From Branchipolynoe longqiensis (lineage: Eukaryota; Annelida; Polychaeta; Phyllodocida; Polynoidae): a DNA stretch of 64,000 nucleotides. Shown here piece after piece: positions 45,308 through 56,040 of the stretch. The notes beneath the pieces are model-generated. The model searched no databases. It was not told where the DNA came from and was given only the letters and a program-made list of their open reading frames with translations. The position numbers were made by a program, and so were the translations under genes. Location of the stretch: the NCBI GenBank assembly GCA_030323885.1, contig CM059187.1:85272027-85336026 (forward strand), written 5' to 3'. Within the stretch, counting starts at the first letter, position 1, and each line of letters opens with the position of its first letter.

Positions 45308-45320
45308 GAAAAGGGGAAGA
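45308..45320 (+). promoter_or_regulatory. polypurine tract
   Basis: GAAAAGGGGAAGA lies directly before the 3' LTR, where plus-strand synthesis starts in LTR elements. Confidence 0.9.
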
Positions 45321-45474
45321 TGTGATGTATTGTAGTTACCCGAACACCCCCGAACCGTATTACCTGTATGACGTATTACCTGTATGACGTATTACCTGTA
45401 TGACGTCATGATCAAGGCTTCCTAATAAAGTCTGTTACGTTACAAGAACTCACGGTGTCCACGTATACATTACA
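45321..45474 (+). repeat. 3' LTR (154 bp)
   Basis: Identical to 40658-40811. The polyadenylation signal is at 45424-45429, the CRE palindrome at 45401-45408 and the three 16-bp repeats at 45357-45404. Confidence 0.95.
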
Positions 45475-45479
45475 CCCTT

Positions 45480-45927
45480 GATTGGTGCAATATGAAGTCG
45501 TCTATTAGAGGCACTCAGCAAATAATGTGGTCGGAAGTTGGCAATTGGATGTCCTCTCCCATATCCACGGGGTCCATGACAAATTATCGCAAAGTGTACG
45601 GCGTGCTTTCCATACAAGTTAGCGTATTCAGCAGTTGTGTTGTGCTTGTTAGAGAATGTGGTATTTGGGCTAGCCCATCCTAAATTATAGGTAGATAGTC
45701 CGATGGTTTTGAATATCTGCAATCGTCTGAGATAAATATAGTACATTCATCATTATAATCTACTTTACTTAAGTTGGAAGTAAGTTTTAGTTTAAATCGC
45801 TGACGTTGGATTTATTTGAAGTGACAACTCGCCCCATGTATTTGTCAAGCATGCACAAACTCTGGCTTATATAATAACAGGTTATATTAAATTGAATCAG
45901 TATTCCCTTCTATGCATCAACAAATGC
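45480..45927. other. unassigned DNA
   Basis: No feature recognised. The minus-strand frame at 45450-45746 lacks a domain and starts at the LTR edge. Confidence 0.4.
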
Positions 45928-45930
45928 TAA

Positions 45931-46709
45931 TGGCCCTGTCACACTACGACGTAACGACGTCAGCATAGGCACAACATGAATAGAATTATATTACGTCAAC
46001 AATCTTGTTGTAATATGCAAATTCGGGACGTCAATGCCACATAGTTGACGTGAAAGCAATGTCCGTAAAGCATCATGCCAATGCGAGAGATCAAAGGAAT
46101 TATTTTTTATGTAAACATCAGGCTTGCGAAACCCCAGTGCGCGGCATCAGCCTAGCATGACAGTAGTGGCCGCTTAGCATCGCTTAACATTGTCATGTCA
46201 TGGTTAACGTTGTCATGTCACACTTAATGTTGTCATGTCACACTTAACGTTGTCATGTCATGATTAACGTTGTTACATCACGCTTAATGTTGTCACGTCT
46301 GACACACCCATTTTCCCTGAGGTGTGTCACGTTAACCAACCGAGAGGCTGGCGTCAGTCCAACGTCGCTGGCGTGAGCCGCAAGTCCTCCTCCCTGTGCG
46401 TCACTATGACATAATGCACCGTTGATCTAACGTAGCCGATGCATCCCTCCCTCATCTCTAACGTCGGCATAACGTGAGTGTGATGTCATCCGAATGACAG
46501 AGCATCACGTCCAGCTACGTCAAAAGTTTTGGACATGTTGAAAACCTTGACGCGCGCTGATGTAATACAACATAACGTGTCGTAGCTCGAGGTCAGTCTA
46601 ACGTCATTCTAACATCATCGTAACATAACCCAATATACCTCAACATAATGAGTAAAAGTCAGCTACACCAGGCTTACGTTGGCTCTTATGTCATTGTGTG
46701 ACAGCCCTT
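45931..46709. mobile_element. PIF/Harbinger-like element, family C copy 2
   Basis: 779 bp. Left end TGGCCCTGTCACAC after TAA (45928-45930); right end inward AAGGGCTGTCACAC before TTA (46710-46712), so the flanks differ at one base. It contains six tandem 20-bp units (CTTAACGTTGTCATGTCACA type) at 46181-46300 that other copies lack. The core TTTTGGACATGTTGAAAA is at 46527-46544, 165 bp from the right end. Confidence 0.8.
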
Positions 46710-46952
46710 TTATTAAGTGCTTGAGTCTGCAATGCAGATAAGTAGAATCCAATATAGGTGAGTGTCTTCGTTTAGGAAATTTGATCGGAATATGCAGCTT
46801 TAAGACACAGTTTGAAATGACAGGAAGTTGTGTTTAAGACGGTTCAATACTTCATGAAACTTCAGTTAAAGTAGTATTTTAGTACATGAGTGTGATACAA
46901 ATATGTGGCCATATCTGTGGTGTGTTTGACATATAATGGAATATCCAAGTAA

Positions 46953-47621
46953 TGGCCCTGTCACACTACGACGTAACGACGTCGCCGTAGGGAGAACGTG
47001 AAGAACGTTGAACTTCTCGGCGTAGTATGCAAATTTGGGCAGAAGTTGAACGTGGATGCAGCGTAGTGGACGAGAGCGTAACGTCGGTAAAGCGTAGTGA
47101 TACCGTCATTCAACGAGAGAGGTCAACGTAATGACGCTCACGGAACGTTATGAACGTTATTCCATCGCTAGAAGAACGTTACGCGACGTTAGCTATGTCA
47201 TAATACGTTCTCCTGATGTTCTGCTGACGTTCTGCTGACGTTCTGCTGACGTTCTCCTGACGTTCCCATTACGCCCCGTGGGCATTTGCACTCGGTTTAA
47301 TGGGGGTCAACGTAGTGGAACGTAGTTGAACGTAGTGAGGAGCGTTGGAATAACGTCCGTTTAACGTCATTGACGTTCGCTGAACGTGAACAGAACGTAC
47401 GGTGAACGTAAACCATTACGTTCGTCCTACGTCGAAACTTTTGAACATGTCCAAAACCTCGACGTTAATCGACGTTATACGACGTAATGTGACGTAGCTC
47501 GACGTCACTCTAACGTCATTATGACGTCATCATAACGTAATCCAACATCCATCAACGTAATGACGAAATATCACCATGTTAGGCTCACGTTCACTCATTA
47601 CGTTGTAGTGTGACAGGGGTA
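46953..47621. mobile_element. PIF/Harbinger-like element, family C copy 3
   Basis: 669 bp with TAA on both sides (46950-46952 and 47622-47624). Ends TGGCCCTGTCACAC and, inward from the right, TACCCCTGTCACAC. It has about five 11-bp GACGTTCTGCT units at 47207-47266. The core TTTTGAACATGTCCAAAA is at 47439-47456, 165 bp from the right end. The richest of the copies in ACGT tetranucleotides. Confidence 0.85.
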
Positions 47622-47624
47622 TAA

Positions 47625-48675
47625 ATCAATGTTTCCATGATACATTAGACCGACACGGGATTCCTACAAGAACTGCAGATCTTGAGATAAGCATATTGAT
47701 CGGGATATATATCGTCTGGAATGCGAGCCACTATCTAACGAGATAGTATATCTTAGTTTAGTGCTTGATCTGGTATTCCTTCCCATTCATATCAATATTA
47801 CAATACCTCGTAATGATTGACTGGGAGCGTGTACAGATCACTGGGTATCGTAGCATAGATAGTTGGGAACTAGCTCAAGAGCATTGGGTAGAAAAGCATG
47901 ATAATTAAGATGTGGATGTGATGTTTATAGTAATGTGTCATGTCTTATCACAGTTTCTAGTCACTACCGACAACATTTGTGCTTTTTGTTATTGCTTTAG
48001 CTCGACATTATTCATGCGAATAGAAATCAGAGCACGATGTGGAATATCAAGTAAGATATTGTTTGTGTGCGAAGATACAGTAGATATGCAAATGAGGCCA
48101 AATAACAACTCAAAACTGTTTCTCAGGCATCGCTACGTCAATTTTGAGTCCAGGCTAACCTCTGTTTTATATCAATTTGCTAGATTACCTTACGGAGCCA
48201 TGAGCTTTGTTATTGTATTTTGGGATGTTACATTCTAGGGACATCTAAGAGTAGATTGGTGGTCACTTCAAAATAATATATCAAATAAACAAATTCCACT
48301 GCTAAAAATGCACTGGACCAAATCTTTCTGTTTTTAAACATCCGGCCAACACAATTTCTGATGGAACGCGTTAGACAAACAGCTCTGGATCTTATGTTTC
48401 GTCTAAAATAGTATATATATATGTGTATGCCAATAATGTTTATGTTACAGGGCGTGGCATTGTACTCAGGCGCATCAGAAATAAAAAATAACAAAACCGA
48501 CTTACTCTCACGCACTGCATTCAGGACACCGACGACCAAAGAAGTAATATAATCACAAGCAGTAAACACACATAGATGTAGAAATATCGTTACTTATCGA
48601 TGCATAATGACTGCAGTAAAACACGCCGGTCCTTATATCATCTCAGAGGAAATTGTGGCAAGTTTTAAGTGTCCT
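47625..48675. other. unassigned DNA
   Basis: No feature recognised. Frames at 47912-48238 (plus) and 48228-48569 (minus) have no known domain. Confidence 0.4.
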
Positions 48676-48813
48676 ATTTAGTGCTATATAATCGTGATTG
48701 TTATGTGTCATGGATGGTGTGCTGGATGTTAGCTTTGTTATTTATTACACAAAATATATTGTGATTACCTTTCATATTGAAAATATGATGTTCCTGAATC
48801 TATATCGATAGTG
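48676..48813. repeat. 138-bp direct repeat, left copy
   Basis: Begins ATTTAGTGCTATATAATCG and matches 49231-49374 with few differences. The TGTCCTATTT that precedes it reappears at its right edge, as expected for adjacent tandem units. Confidence 0.85.
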
Positions 48814-48821
48814 TCCTATTT

Positions 48822-49222
48822 CATCATCATCATCATCATCATCATGATGTCAGTCGCGATGTGACAAAGACTGCTTTCTTTACTTGACTGCCGCTCTCCA
48901 TTTCCATGAAAGCTGCCTGCAAAAGTGTTGAAGTGCTGCTGGCTTTTGCAAGTTACCAGCAGCACTCTCTCGGGGAGCAAATAGAGGTTTCACACTGGCA
49001 AGAACATGTCCAGAGAGGCACAAAACTATTTGTCCCTGCAGTGGCTGGTCGGGAGATGTTGGGAGTTCCATATATCAACCGCCCTTAATGCTGCCACAGT
49101 GACATGCTTTTCTGTTCAGGGTTTGCTCCCTTAGCCTTTGCTTCAGTCAATAACCTGTACCACAATGCAGTGGTTTACAACTCTGCAGGGCAGGGGAGTC
49201 AAACTCCCTCAGGTATTGCAAG
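48822..49222 (-). mobile_element. ~400-bp non-autonomous element with RTE-like 3' tail
   Basis: On the minus strand it begins GCAATACCTGAGGGAG and ends with a region shared with the RTE-like LINE (AGAGCGGCAGTCAAGTAAAG, then CTTTGTCACATCGCGAC) and an (ATG)n tail. A full-length relative is at 62816-63218 with the same two boundaries. The short minus-strand frame ends KWRAAVK, matching the LINE C-terminus. It lies inside the tandem 138-bp repeat, with ATTT on both sides. Confidence 0.75.
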
Positions 49223-49230
49223 ACCTGCAT

Positions 49231-49374
49231 ATTTAGTGCTATATAATCGTGATTGTTATGTGTCATGGATGGTGTGCTGAATGTTAGCTTTGTTATTTAT
49301 TACACAAAATATATTGCGATTAGCTTTTATATTGAAAGTATTATGTTCCTGCATCTATATCTATATAAATAGTG
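49231..49374. repeat. 138-bp direct repeat, right copy
   Basis: Partner of 48676-48813; 144 bp because of a small insertion near its right end. Confidence 0.85.
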
Positions 49375-49389
49375 ACAGGTATCAATTGA

Positions 49390-49650
49390 TAATTCATTGG
49401 TTTGATATTCAGCTTGTCGCTTCATAGCCAGGTGAACGGCATTCTTAGGATAGGGTACGGAGTGGTTGGCTCATTGTCAATATAATATAATGTGACTGAG
49501 TGGGATATCAGGTCATGGTGTTGGTGGCCTGGTTTCCCAGTGGGTCAGAAAATATCAATTTGTCATGAGTGCGCACCATCACAAGCTGGTACCTGTACTG
49601 ATATGACTTTAGATGTTGCCAGGAAATTACCAAACAAAAAACAATGAACG
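49390..49650 (+). mobile_element. SINE-1 copy
   Basis: Body blocks GGCATTCTTAGGATAGGGTA, GTGACTGAGTGGGATATCAG and TCATGAGTGCGCACC, then the tail CTGATATGACTTTAGATGTT and GCCAGGAAATTACCAAAC. The tRNA-like head is weak. Confidence 0.65.
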
Positions 49651-50863
49651 GAATTTTGTACCGTGGTTAGAAAGAGCGCAAATGTCTCAACGTTGAAAGA
49701 GAAATTATCCCTGTAAATGCTACTGCTAAGAAGGTAACCATGCCAAATGTAGCCAGATAACACACCACATAGCTATGTACAAGCCTATGATATGTAAATA
49801 GGAGTAGGCTAGTCTAGTAATAAGAGTAGAACAAAATATAATACATATATGCCAAGAATATAAAAATAAACTAACAGAGTGTAATATTTCTGTATGCCTG
49901 GCCATCTGAGCCCCGGATATACCACAAACTCTCCCCAGCTGTGTTTTGACAACCGTCTGTCAGCTCACACCTGATGCCCCTCTCCAACAAACTCATAAGG
50001 AAGAAAGGGAAGACGAGTCACAAATGATTGACAGTGAAGAAGTTGTGCTTTATTGGCATCAATTCCTGTTCACCTACTATTGACCTATCACCCTGACCCT
50101 TACCTTCTGTCTACACAGAGCATCATTACTCTCTTTCGTATTTATATGAATCAGTGCCTACATCCCATTGAACCGGAGTCCCATGGTTGTTGCACACAGC
50201 TTAGTTTGTATATGAAAGGTGGAGCATCAGACAGAATGTCTGGGTTCCTGGCCAAGAGAAGAGTGTGTCTCAATCAAGAGTCAGGAGTAGAGTGTCTAGT
50301 GGTGCCTGTAGCAGCAGATAGATCAGAGTGTTTAGAATAATTAATATCAAAATGAGGCTTGTGTTGTCAGGTGAGGCAAAGGGGCATAGGTAACTGGGCC
50401 TCCCACAGCCAGCGAATCAGGCACCCTCCACAGCCTGGGAGGCGACACCCCCCATATGGGTAGCTGTCACCCAACCCCAGCTGTTGGTGGTGTCCCTAAT
50501 GCATGCAGAATGGCTGGTGTGCTTGCCCATCGGCCCCGTGGTAACAGGTAGTTGCAGACAGTTACAACAAATATATATATTAAAAATGTCCTTCTCCTCC
50601 ACTTGCACCCTTACTGGTGTATAGAGGGAACACTTCACCAAACACTAACTGTGTCTTATATAGGAACATATCATCATAATCTGGGGCACTATGTATTAAC
50701 ATATATGTCACCTAGCCTAATATGTCACACAGCAAGTGGGGCACCCATTGCTTTTCTATTAAATAACTTTGGTCCCCACTCCATCGCCCAAGGAAAATAA
50801 TGCTCTCTGCCAATATATAATTCTGAACTGAAAATCCGTATATTTTTACAATAGATTACTAAC
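49651..50863. other. unassigned DNA
   Basis: No feature recognised; only short frames without domains. Confidence 0.4.
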
Positions 50864-51050
50864 CATACCAACCAATTATCTATCTGCTACTGAAATGCAG
50901 GTAATCAAATAACTTATCAGCAGCTACTGTGTGGTAAGATAACACCAACACTACAACTGGCCAGCATTGAAAACAAGCCTGGGTACTCAGGCTTATATGC
51001 TATGGTGAGTATAAATACAGCCTCACTAAACAAAACAAAAAAACAAAAAA
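50864..51050 (-). repeat. dispersed 175-bp repeat, copy 2
   Basis: Match to 7677-7853, with a tail of CAAAACAAAAAAACAAAA. Same orientation, same minus-strand open frame. Confidence 0.7.
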
Positions 51051-51162
51051 ACACATTAATCAAAGCAAGGAAATAGTAACATGTTATATCTACTGGCAAG
51101 TGAGAAAAAAGCAGTGCTGGCAATCTCTGGCTTCTGGTCCATGTTCTAAATGTATAAGCATT

Positions 51163-51438
51163 CAATCATGAGGCTAACCTGGAAGGACAAAGTGACAAAT
51201 AAGGAAATATTCTAACAGATGGGGCTGCCCTCAATGGAACATCTTCTGATCAAAAAGAATCTCCGGTGGACTGGCCACCTCATGAGGATGTCATCAGACA
51301 GGCTACCAAAGCAGATCCTCTAGCTGAGAGACATTAAGACCAATTCATGGACGCAACTCTCTCAGCAGAGAGCTAAATGGAGAGCGGCAGTCAAGTAATG
51401 AAAGCAGTCTTTGTCGCATCGCGACCGTCAGCATGATG
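51163..51438 (+). mobile_element. RTE-like LINE 3' fragment
   Basis: Matches 18096-18455 of the longer copy. It reads SIMRLTWKDKVTNKE before a stop, contains RWTGHLMRMSSDRLPKQIL, and lacks about 75 bp after GCAGATCCTCT. It ends with the KWRAAVK codons and the ATGATGATG tail. Nonfunctional. Confidence 0.85.
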
Positions 51439-52345
51439 ATGACTGGAGTGTATAGTCCGACTTCGCTGCTTAATACCATTGACTTCATAAACTATATCGG
51501 GCCTTGCACACATAAAGACCGGGACTGGCTATATTTCTTTGCCTGTGGGAGCAAATCGACGGCAACAGGCAATACGGGCAGCAGGAAATTGTATGTGTAG
51601 GTGTGTGTCACGGCAAGCTCTATTACTTCGAGGCAATATTTACCTCATCGATACAGGCCTGAGTGTGCGACCACACTTCTCGATCTGTGTATATGCATAT
51701 TAGCGCATTGGTTGGTCAGTTTAGGCACACTGCTTCCCCCTTTGTGAAGTTGGACACGGTCAATTTCAATTAGGTGCAGCGTGGTATGTGCGCATGCCTA
51801 TGGCGCTCGCGTATGCACACGCACAAGAAGATGGCGCGCAATCCAAATAGATTTGATTCCTCTCTAGGGATTTATCTACCTGTTGGCAGTTGGAAAGTGA
51901 GGTGTGTGAGCATACCTGTAGATTACCGCCTTTTCCCGAGTAAGCATCCCCATGTAAGAAATAGCATAGCCGGTAAAGAGCTTCATGATAATATTGTCTT
52001 AATAACACCTGGTCACTAAGTCGCCTTGCCCGACGAAAGTCTTCTGCAACTAAGTGCATTACATGACTAAGCTCTCTTCTGTGAGTAAGTACCTCCTCTG
52101 AGTAAGCTGAGTTCTTATGTCGGAACCTCCCTTTGCTTTGAGTGAATGTCTAAGGCAGATTCTTTGAATGGGTGCATAGCCCCCAAGTAAGGAAATATCG
52201 TCCATGCCTGAGGAGTACCTCCCCAATCACAACTTTTCAGACATGTGCTATGTGTTGTCACAGTCTTCATGCAGGTATTAATTGCCTTGATTCAATAAAA
52301 GTACCACCGCCTAATATCCTATGACACTTCTGAGAGAGGGATTAA
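51439..52345. other. unassigned DNA
   Basis: No feature recognised. Frames at 51766-52059 lack domains. Confidence 0.4.
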
Positions 52346-52346
52346 C

Positions 52347-52600
52347 CATCATCATCACCATACTGTTGGTCGCGATGCGACAAAGACTGCTTTCATTACT
52401 TCACTGCCGCTCTCCATTTAGCTCTCTGCTGTGATAGTGATGTCCATGAGTCAGTCTTAATGTCTCTCAGCTTCAGGTTTCTCTTGATGGTATCCTTGAA
52501 CAGGATGCAAGGGTGCCCTCTCTTTCTGTAACCAGAAGACAGTTGAGAATAGAGGATCTGCTTTGGTAGCCTGTCTGATGACATCCTCATGAGGTGTCCG
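52347..52600 (-). mobile_element. RTE-like LINE 3' fragment
   Basis: Minus-strand frame 52590-52396 reads MRMSSDRLPKQILYSQLSSG to KWRAAVK, then the short 3' UTR with CATCATCATCACC on the plus strand. Only about the last 65 codons remain. Confidence 0.85.
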
Positions 52601-53212
52601 ACGGTTTTGAATTATGTGGTATTCTAATGTATTTATTCCAGAAAATTGTCCATGTTGCTTTCGCATCATGGGTAATTCTGGTGCAGACAGAAGACTACTT
52701 CTGCCGCTACCTATCGTATTAACCAGAATCTTACTTGCCTAGCAACTACGTTATGAACTACGAGCCGCCAATGCACCCTTCCGGCGCGTCTACTACTAAC
52801 GGCACTTCCAGTCAACACGTTGCTCCAACCAGATGAGACAATCTCCAAAATTGACCACCCACCTACCAGCATTATGACCAGCCCATTGGTCGTGTTGAGT
52901 GCCTGTTCAATGAACGGACTCAATCTTACAGACTCAAACTTACTACCTCTAGCCTACTCATAACTTAGCCTGAACTTTTAAATAAACTTATCATTTGCAA
53001 TAAAGGCCCATATTATGGTAGTCTCTCTTTGTGTCATGAATTGCAGAAATTTAAAACCATCGGGCTATGCAACTTTAAGTAACGCCAAAATATCTATGTT
53101 GAATATGCAAGATTAAATCTACGTAAGAATTTTAATCATGAACATGTTATCTTTTCTTCGGATTATGCAAATTCCATATTGAGGAAGGTAGGTGGGTTAA
53201 TCCCGCTTGTGA
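52601..53212. other. unassigned DNA
   Basis: No gene recognised. Fragments near 53050-53075 and 53158-53172 carry the GGRCTATGCAA/GGATTATGCAA motif of family D. Confidence 0.4.
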
Positions 53213-53535
53213 GCCAAGTTTGAACAGTTTCAGATTCATAATCATATGTTTCCTGGTCGAGTCAAAGCAAAGACTTATAAAAGTGATACTTCTCACGTCC
53301 TAGCCCGGCGCTTGGCATTAATAGGATAGGGCAATGACTGTTTAGCTCAGTGTCATGATAATGTGACTGAATGGGATATCAAGTCATGGTGCTGGCAGCC
53401 TGATTTCCAAGTGGGGCAGCTCTATAAAGTCACCATGAGTGTGCACTGTTACAAGTCGGTATGCATCCTGATATGACCATAGCATTTGCCTGGACATAAA
53501 ACTGCAACAACCAACTAACCATGTAAATATTTCCC
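53213..53535 (+). mobile_element. SINE-1 copy
   Basis: From a degenerate tRNA-like head (CCTGGTCGAGTCAAAGC) through the GGCATTAATAGGATAGGGCA body to the tail CCTGATATGACCATAGCATT, then AAAACTGCAACAACCAACTA. Confidence 0.7.
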
Positions 53536-54050
53536 GTTGGTGTGTAACACCACTGCAATGTATAAAAGGCATTATAGTCGTGGTCTGTCAACTAATCAAT
53601 AGTAATAAACAACTGCTCTCAAAAGCGCCTGCCGTATTTACGCCAACTTCCTTAACATAGACAGTCGGGTTGGTTTGCTTGACCGACAAACTGCCACTTT
53701 AGAATATTCAGGTAAGCTTGTGACGTCATCGGCGACCAGGAGCTATTTGTCTGAGAAACCGTGCCAGTTGAAATAGGTGTTCCTAGAAGGGTATGACGTC
53801 ATTAACGACACAATCTATTCCTATCGCCATTCAGACCACTTCAAAAACATTACCTATTTCTTATATTGATTTTGATTGAAGTATATTTATTTATTGTGAC
53901 GTAAGAAATTATGACAATTTGACGAGCAAATAACGACACTATCTTTATTATCAGCGTTAGGCAACTACCAATGAAACATGCACTATTAGTATATTTCCTT
54001 TGTGGGACGATATATTAGCGAAATGCGGCTATAATAAATAGAACAGGTGT
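53536..54050. other. unassigned DNA
   Basis: No feature recognised. Confidence 0.45.
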
Positions 54051-54052
54051 AA

Positions 54053-54232
54053 AGTAACACCTCTGTAACCGACCACCTCCACGGATCCACGACTCTCCTA
54101 TATCGATCGCTTTATTGTGTTCCCAACAATACTCTTGGAACTATATTATAACTCTCCAAACCGACCACCTCCAGAAATGGACCACTTAAAGTCGGTCCCA
54201 AGGTCGGTCGAGTTAGAGTGGTTTCGTTTTAT
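54053..54232. mobile_element. pogo-like inverted-repeat element, copy 3
   Basis: Shares ACACCTCTGTAACCGACCAC, TATATCGATCGCTTTATTGT and AAAGTCGGTCCCAAGGTCGG with copies 1 and 2. The outermost CAGT bases are eroded. Confidence 0.75.
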
Positions 54233-54904
54233 TATACTTATCGAATCAATCAGAGTCAGTAAGTGAGTTAACCATATATGATTATCTGAGGAATACAAAT
54301 TAGTTATTCTCTATTTTAGGTCCAGATTAATGAAATTCAACTTTTACTTTATTCGGTTTTTAGTTATGAAGTTTTCATTTTAGTAGGTTTTAGTGTACAG
54401 TCTACTGACGGCGACAGTTAATACCTGACAATTAGATACCCGAGAAATAGCAAATATCTGAGAAGTGCTAATGAATCGTAAAGGGACAAGTGTGGGCTCC
54501 TATCCATTAGAATGATCTATACTGGAGTAGTATAATATATGTTCATCAATCTTACAAGTCGTGGTGTGTTTCTTTCGTATCTAAATATGTAGCTCCATTA
54601 GGAGGATGGACTTAAGTAAAACACTTTACTCAGAATTGCATCAAAATCTAAATCGCTCGAGATCTCTTCACGTTTTGAATTAATTGAAATACATGTCATT
54701 ATCGATATACATGATATAGGCATATGTGGAAGTGGTCATCTTTATTCACCGACTGTATTTCCTATTATATTTGTCCTATATAGGTCATAGACTGCCAGTT
54801 GCTATCATTGACGAAAGAGTCAACGATATTTAGTATTTTACAAACTACGCATAATTCAGTGGTGAATTGAAATATATCAACAAACAACAACTAGCAATTG
54901 CTCA
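54233..54904. other. unassigned DNA
   Basis: No feature recognised. Confidence 0.45.
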
Positions 54905-55290
54905 GAGCAGACGACATTCGTTGAAAATAGAGGATATTCATTCCAAGCAGACAACATTAATTCCACGCAAATGACAATCATTTAGAACAGACGGCATTGA
55001 TTCCAAGCAGACGGCATTGATTCCAAGCAGACGACAATAATTTCGAGTAGACGATATTCATTCAAAACAGATGATGTTGATTCCAAGCAGACGGGATTAA
55101 TTCCAAGCAGATGACATTCATCCCAAGTAGACGACATTCACTCAAAACAGATGACATTGATTCCAAGCAGATGGCATTAATTCCAAGCAGACAACATTCA
55201 TCCCGAATAGACTACATTCATTCAAAACAGATTACACTAATTCTAAGCAGACATCATTCCTTCCAAGCAGACGATATTCATTCAAAGCAG
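54905..55290. repeat. 20-bp minisatellite (~19 units)
   Basis: Tandem units of the form GACATTCATTCCAAGCAGAC, alternating with a TTCAAAACAGAT variant. The 20-bp period means three units equal 20 codons, so open frames (for example 55111-55308) arise without coding. Confidence 0.9.
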
Positions 55291-56040
55291 CCACAGTGGT
55301 TTGAGTAAAATATCCCTGGCTCTCAGAATATAGCGTGTTTGTTTATAAGACACCGATACAGTATGTGACCTTGGAAGGAAAAAAGGGATTGGGTGGGGGG
55401 GTGGGATGCCAGAATCGAAACTGGATGAAATATACCTTTCATCAGCTGGCCATGGTGCATACCACGTGACATCAAAGCAAGTCATGTCCGTGGCCACTTA
55501 CCCCTAGAATCTAGTAGACTCTTCCAAGCGCCAGCAAACAGTGATCCCTTGTTTTTGTGTGTGTGTGTTTTTTTATCTCCCTCTCTTCTTTTCTTTGTCC
55601 TCCATGTTCTGTGATCTCGTTCCTCACATATACCATACCTAGGCGTCCGTGACAGCGCAGGTACAAACAATATGTATTAGCTTCAGCAGAGTAAGGTTAG
55701 CTTAATACCGTGGGATGATGAGTTTGACAGATTGAAAGTGCATATATTTCCTTCCTTCATTATCAGTCACACAAGTTGGTGCTTTATCAATAGGATGAAC
55801 AGTAATAATTATTTCCCATCGGTGTTATTCATCAGAACACACAGCGAACCCACCGACCGGGTGTGACCCATGCAAGCACTAAACTTTGGATATAAAACGA
55901 TACATATGTAATCCGATGAAGCCATCAACTTTTTCTGAATCTAGATTCCATCCTAAATATTCAGATCCATAATGCTGCACTCAGTAAATGTCAATCGCAG
56001 CTTGTTATTCCCAGGACACATCCGAAAAGATGTGTTTGTT
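55291..56040. other. unassigned DNA
   Basis: No feature recognised. Confidence 0.45.

Larger units (their letters stand above)
40658..45474 (+). mobile_element. complete Ty3/Gypsy LTR retrotransposon (Mag/SURL-like)
   Basis: A 4817-bp element with 154-bp LTRs that are identical at every base by eye, a 5-bp target-site duplication CCCTT (40653-40657 and 45475-45479), TG...CA ends, a primer-binding site at 40812, a 1194-codon gag-pol frame and a polypurine tract at 45308-45320. Short LTRs, a tRNA-Leu-like primer site and an ISDDILVHG reverse-transcriptase motif point to the Mag/SURL group; this lineage is an inference. The integrase C-terminus is in the +1 frame. Identical LTRs mean a very recent insertion or recent conversion. 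Confidence 0.95.

Noticed and set aside
51163..51438. Target-site duplication for the RTE fragment
   Set aside because: GTATA-like strings occur on both sides but do not abut the element ends, so no duplication can be claimed.
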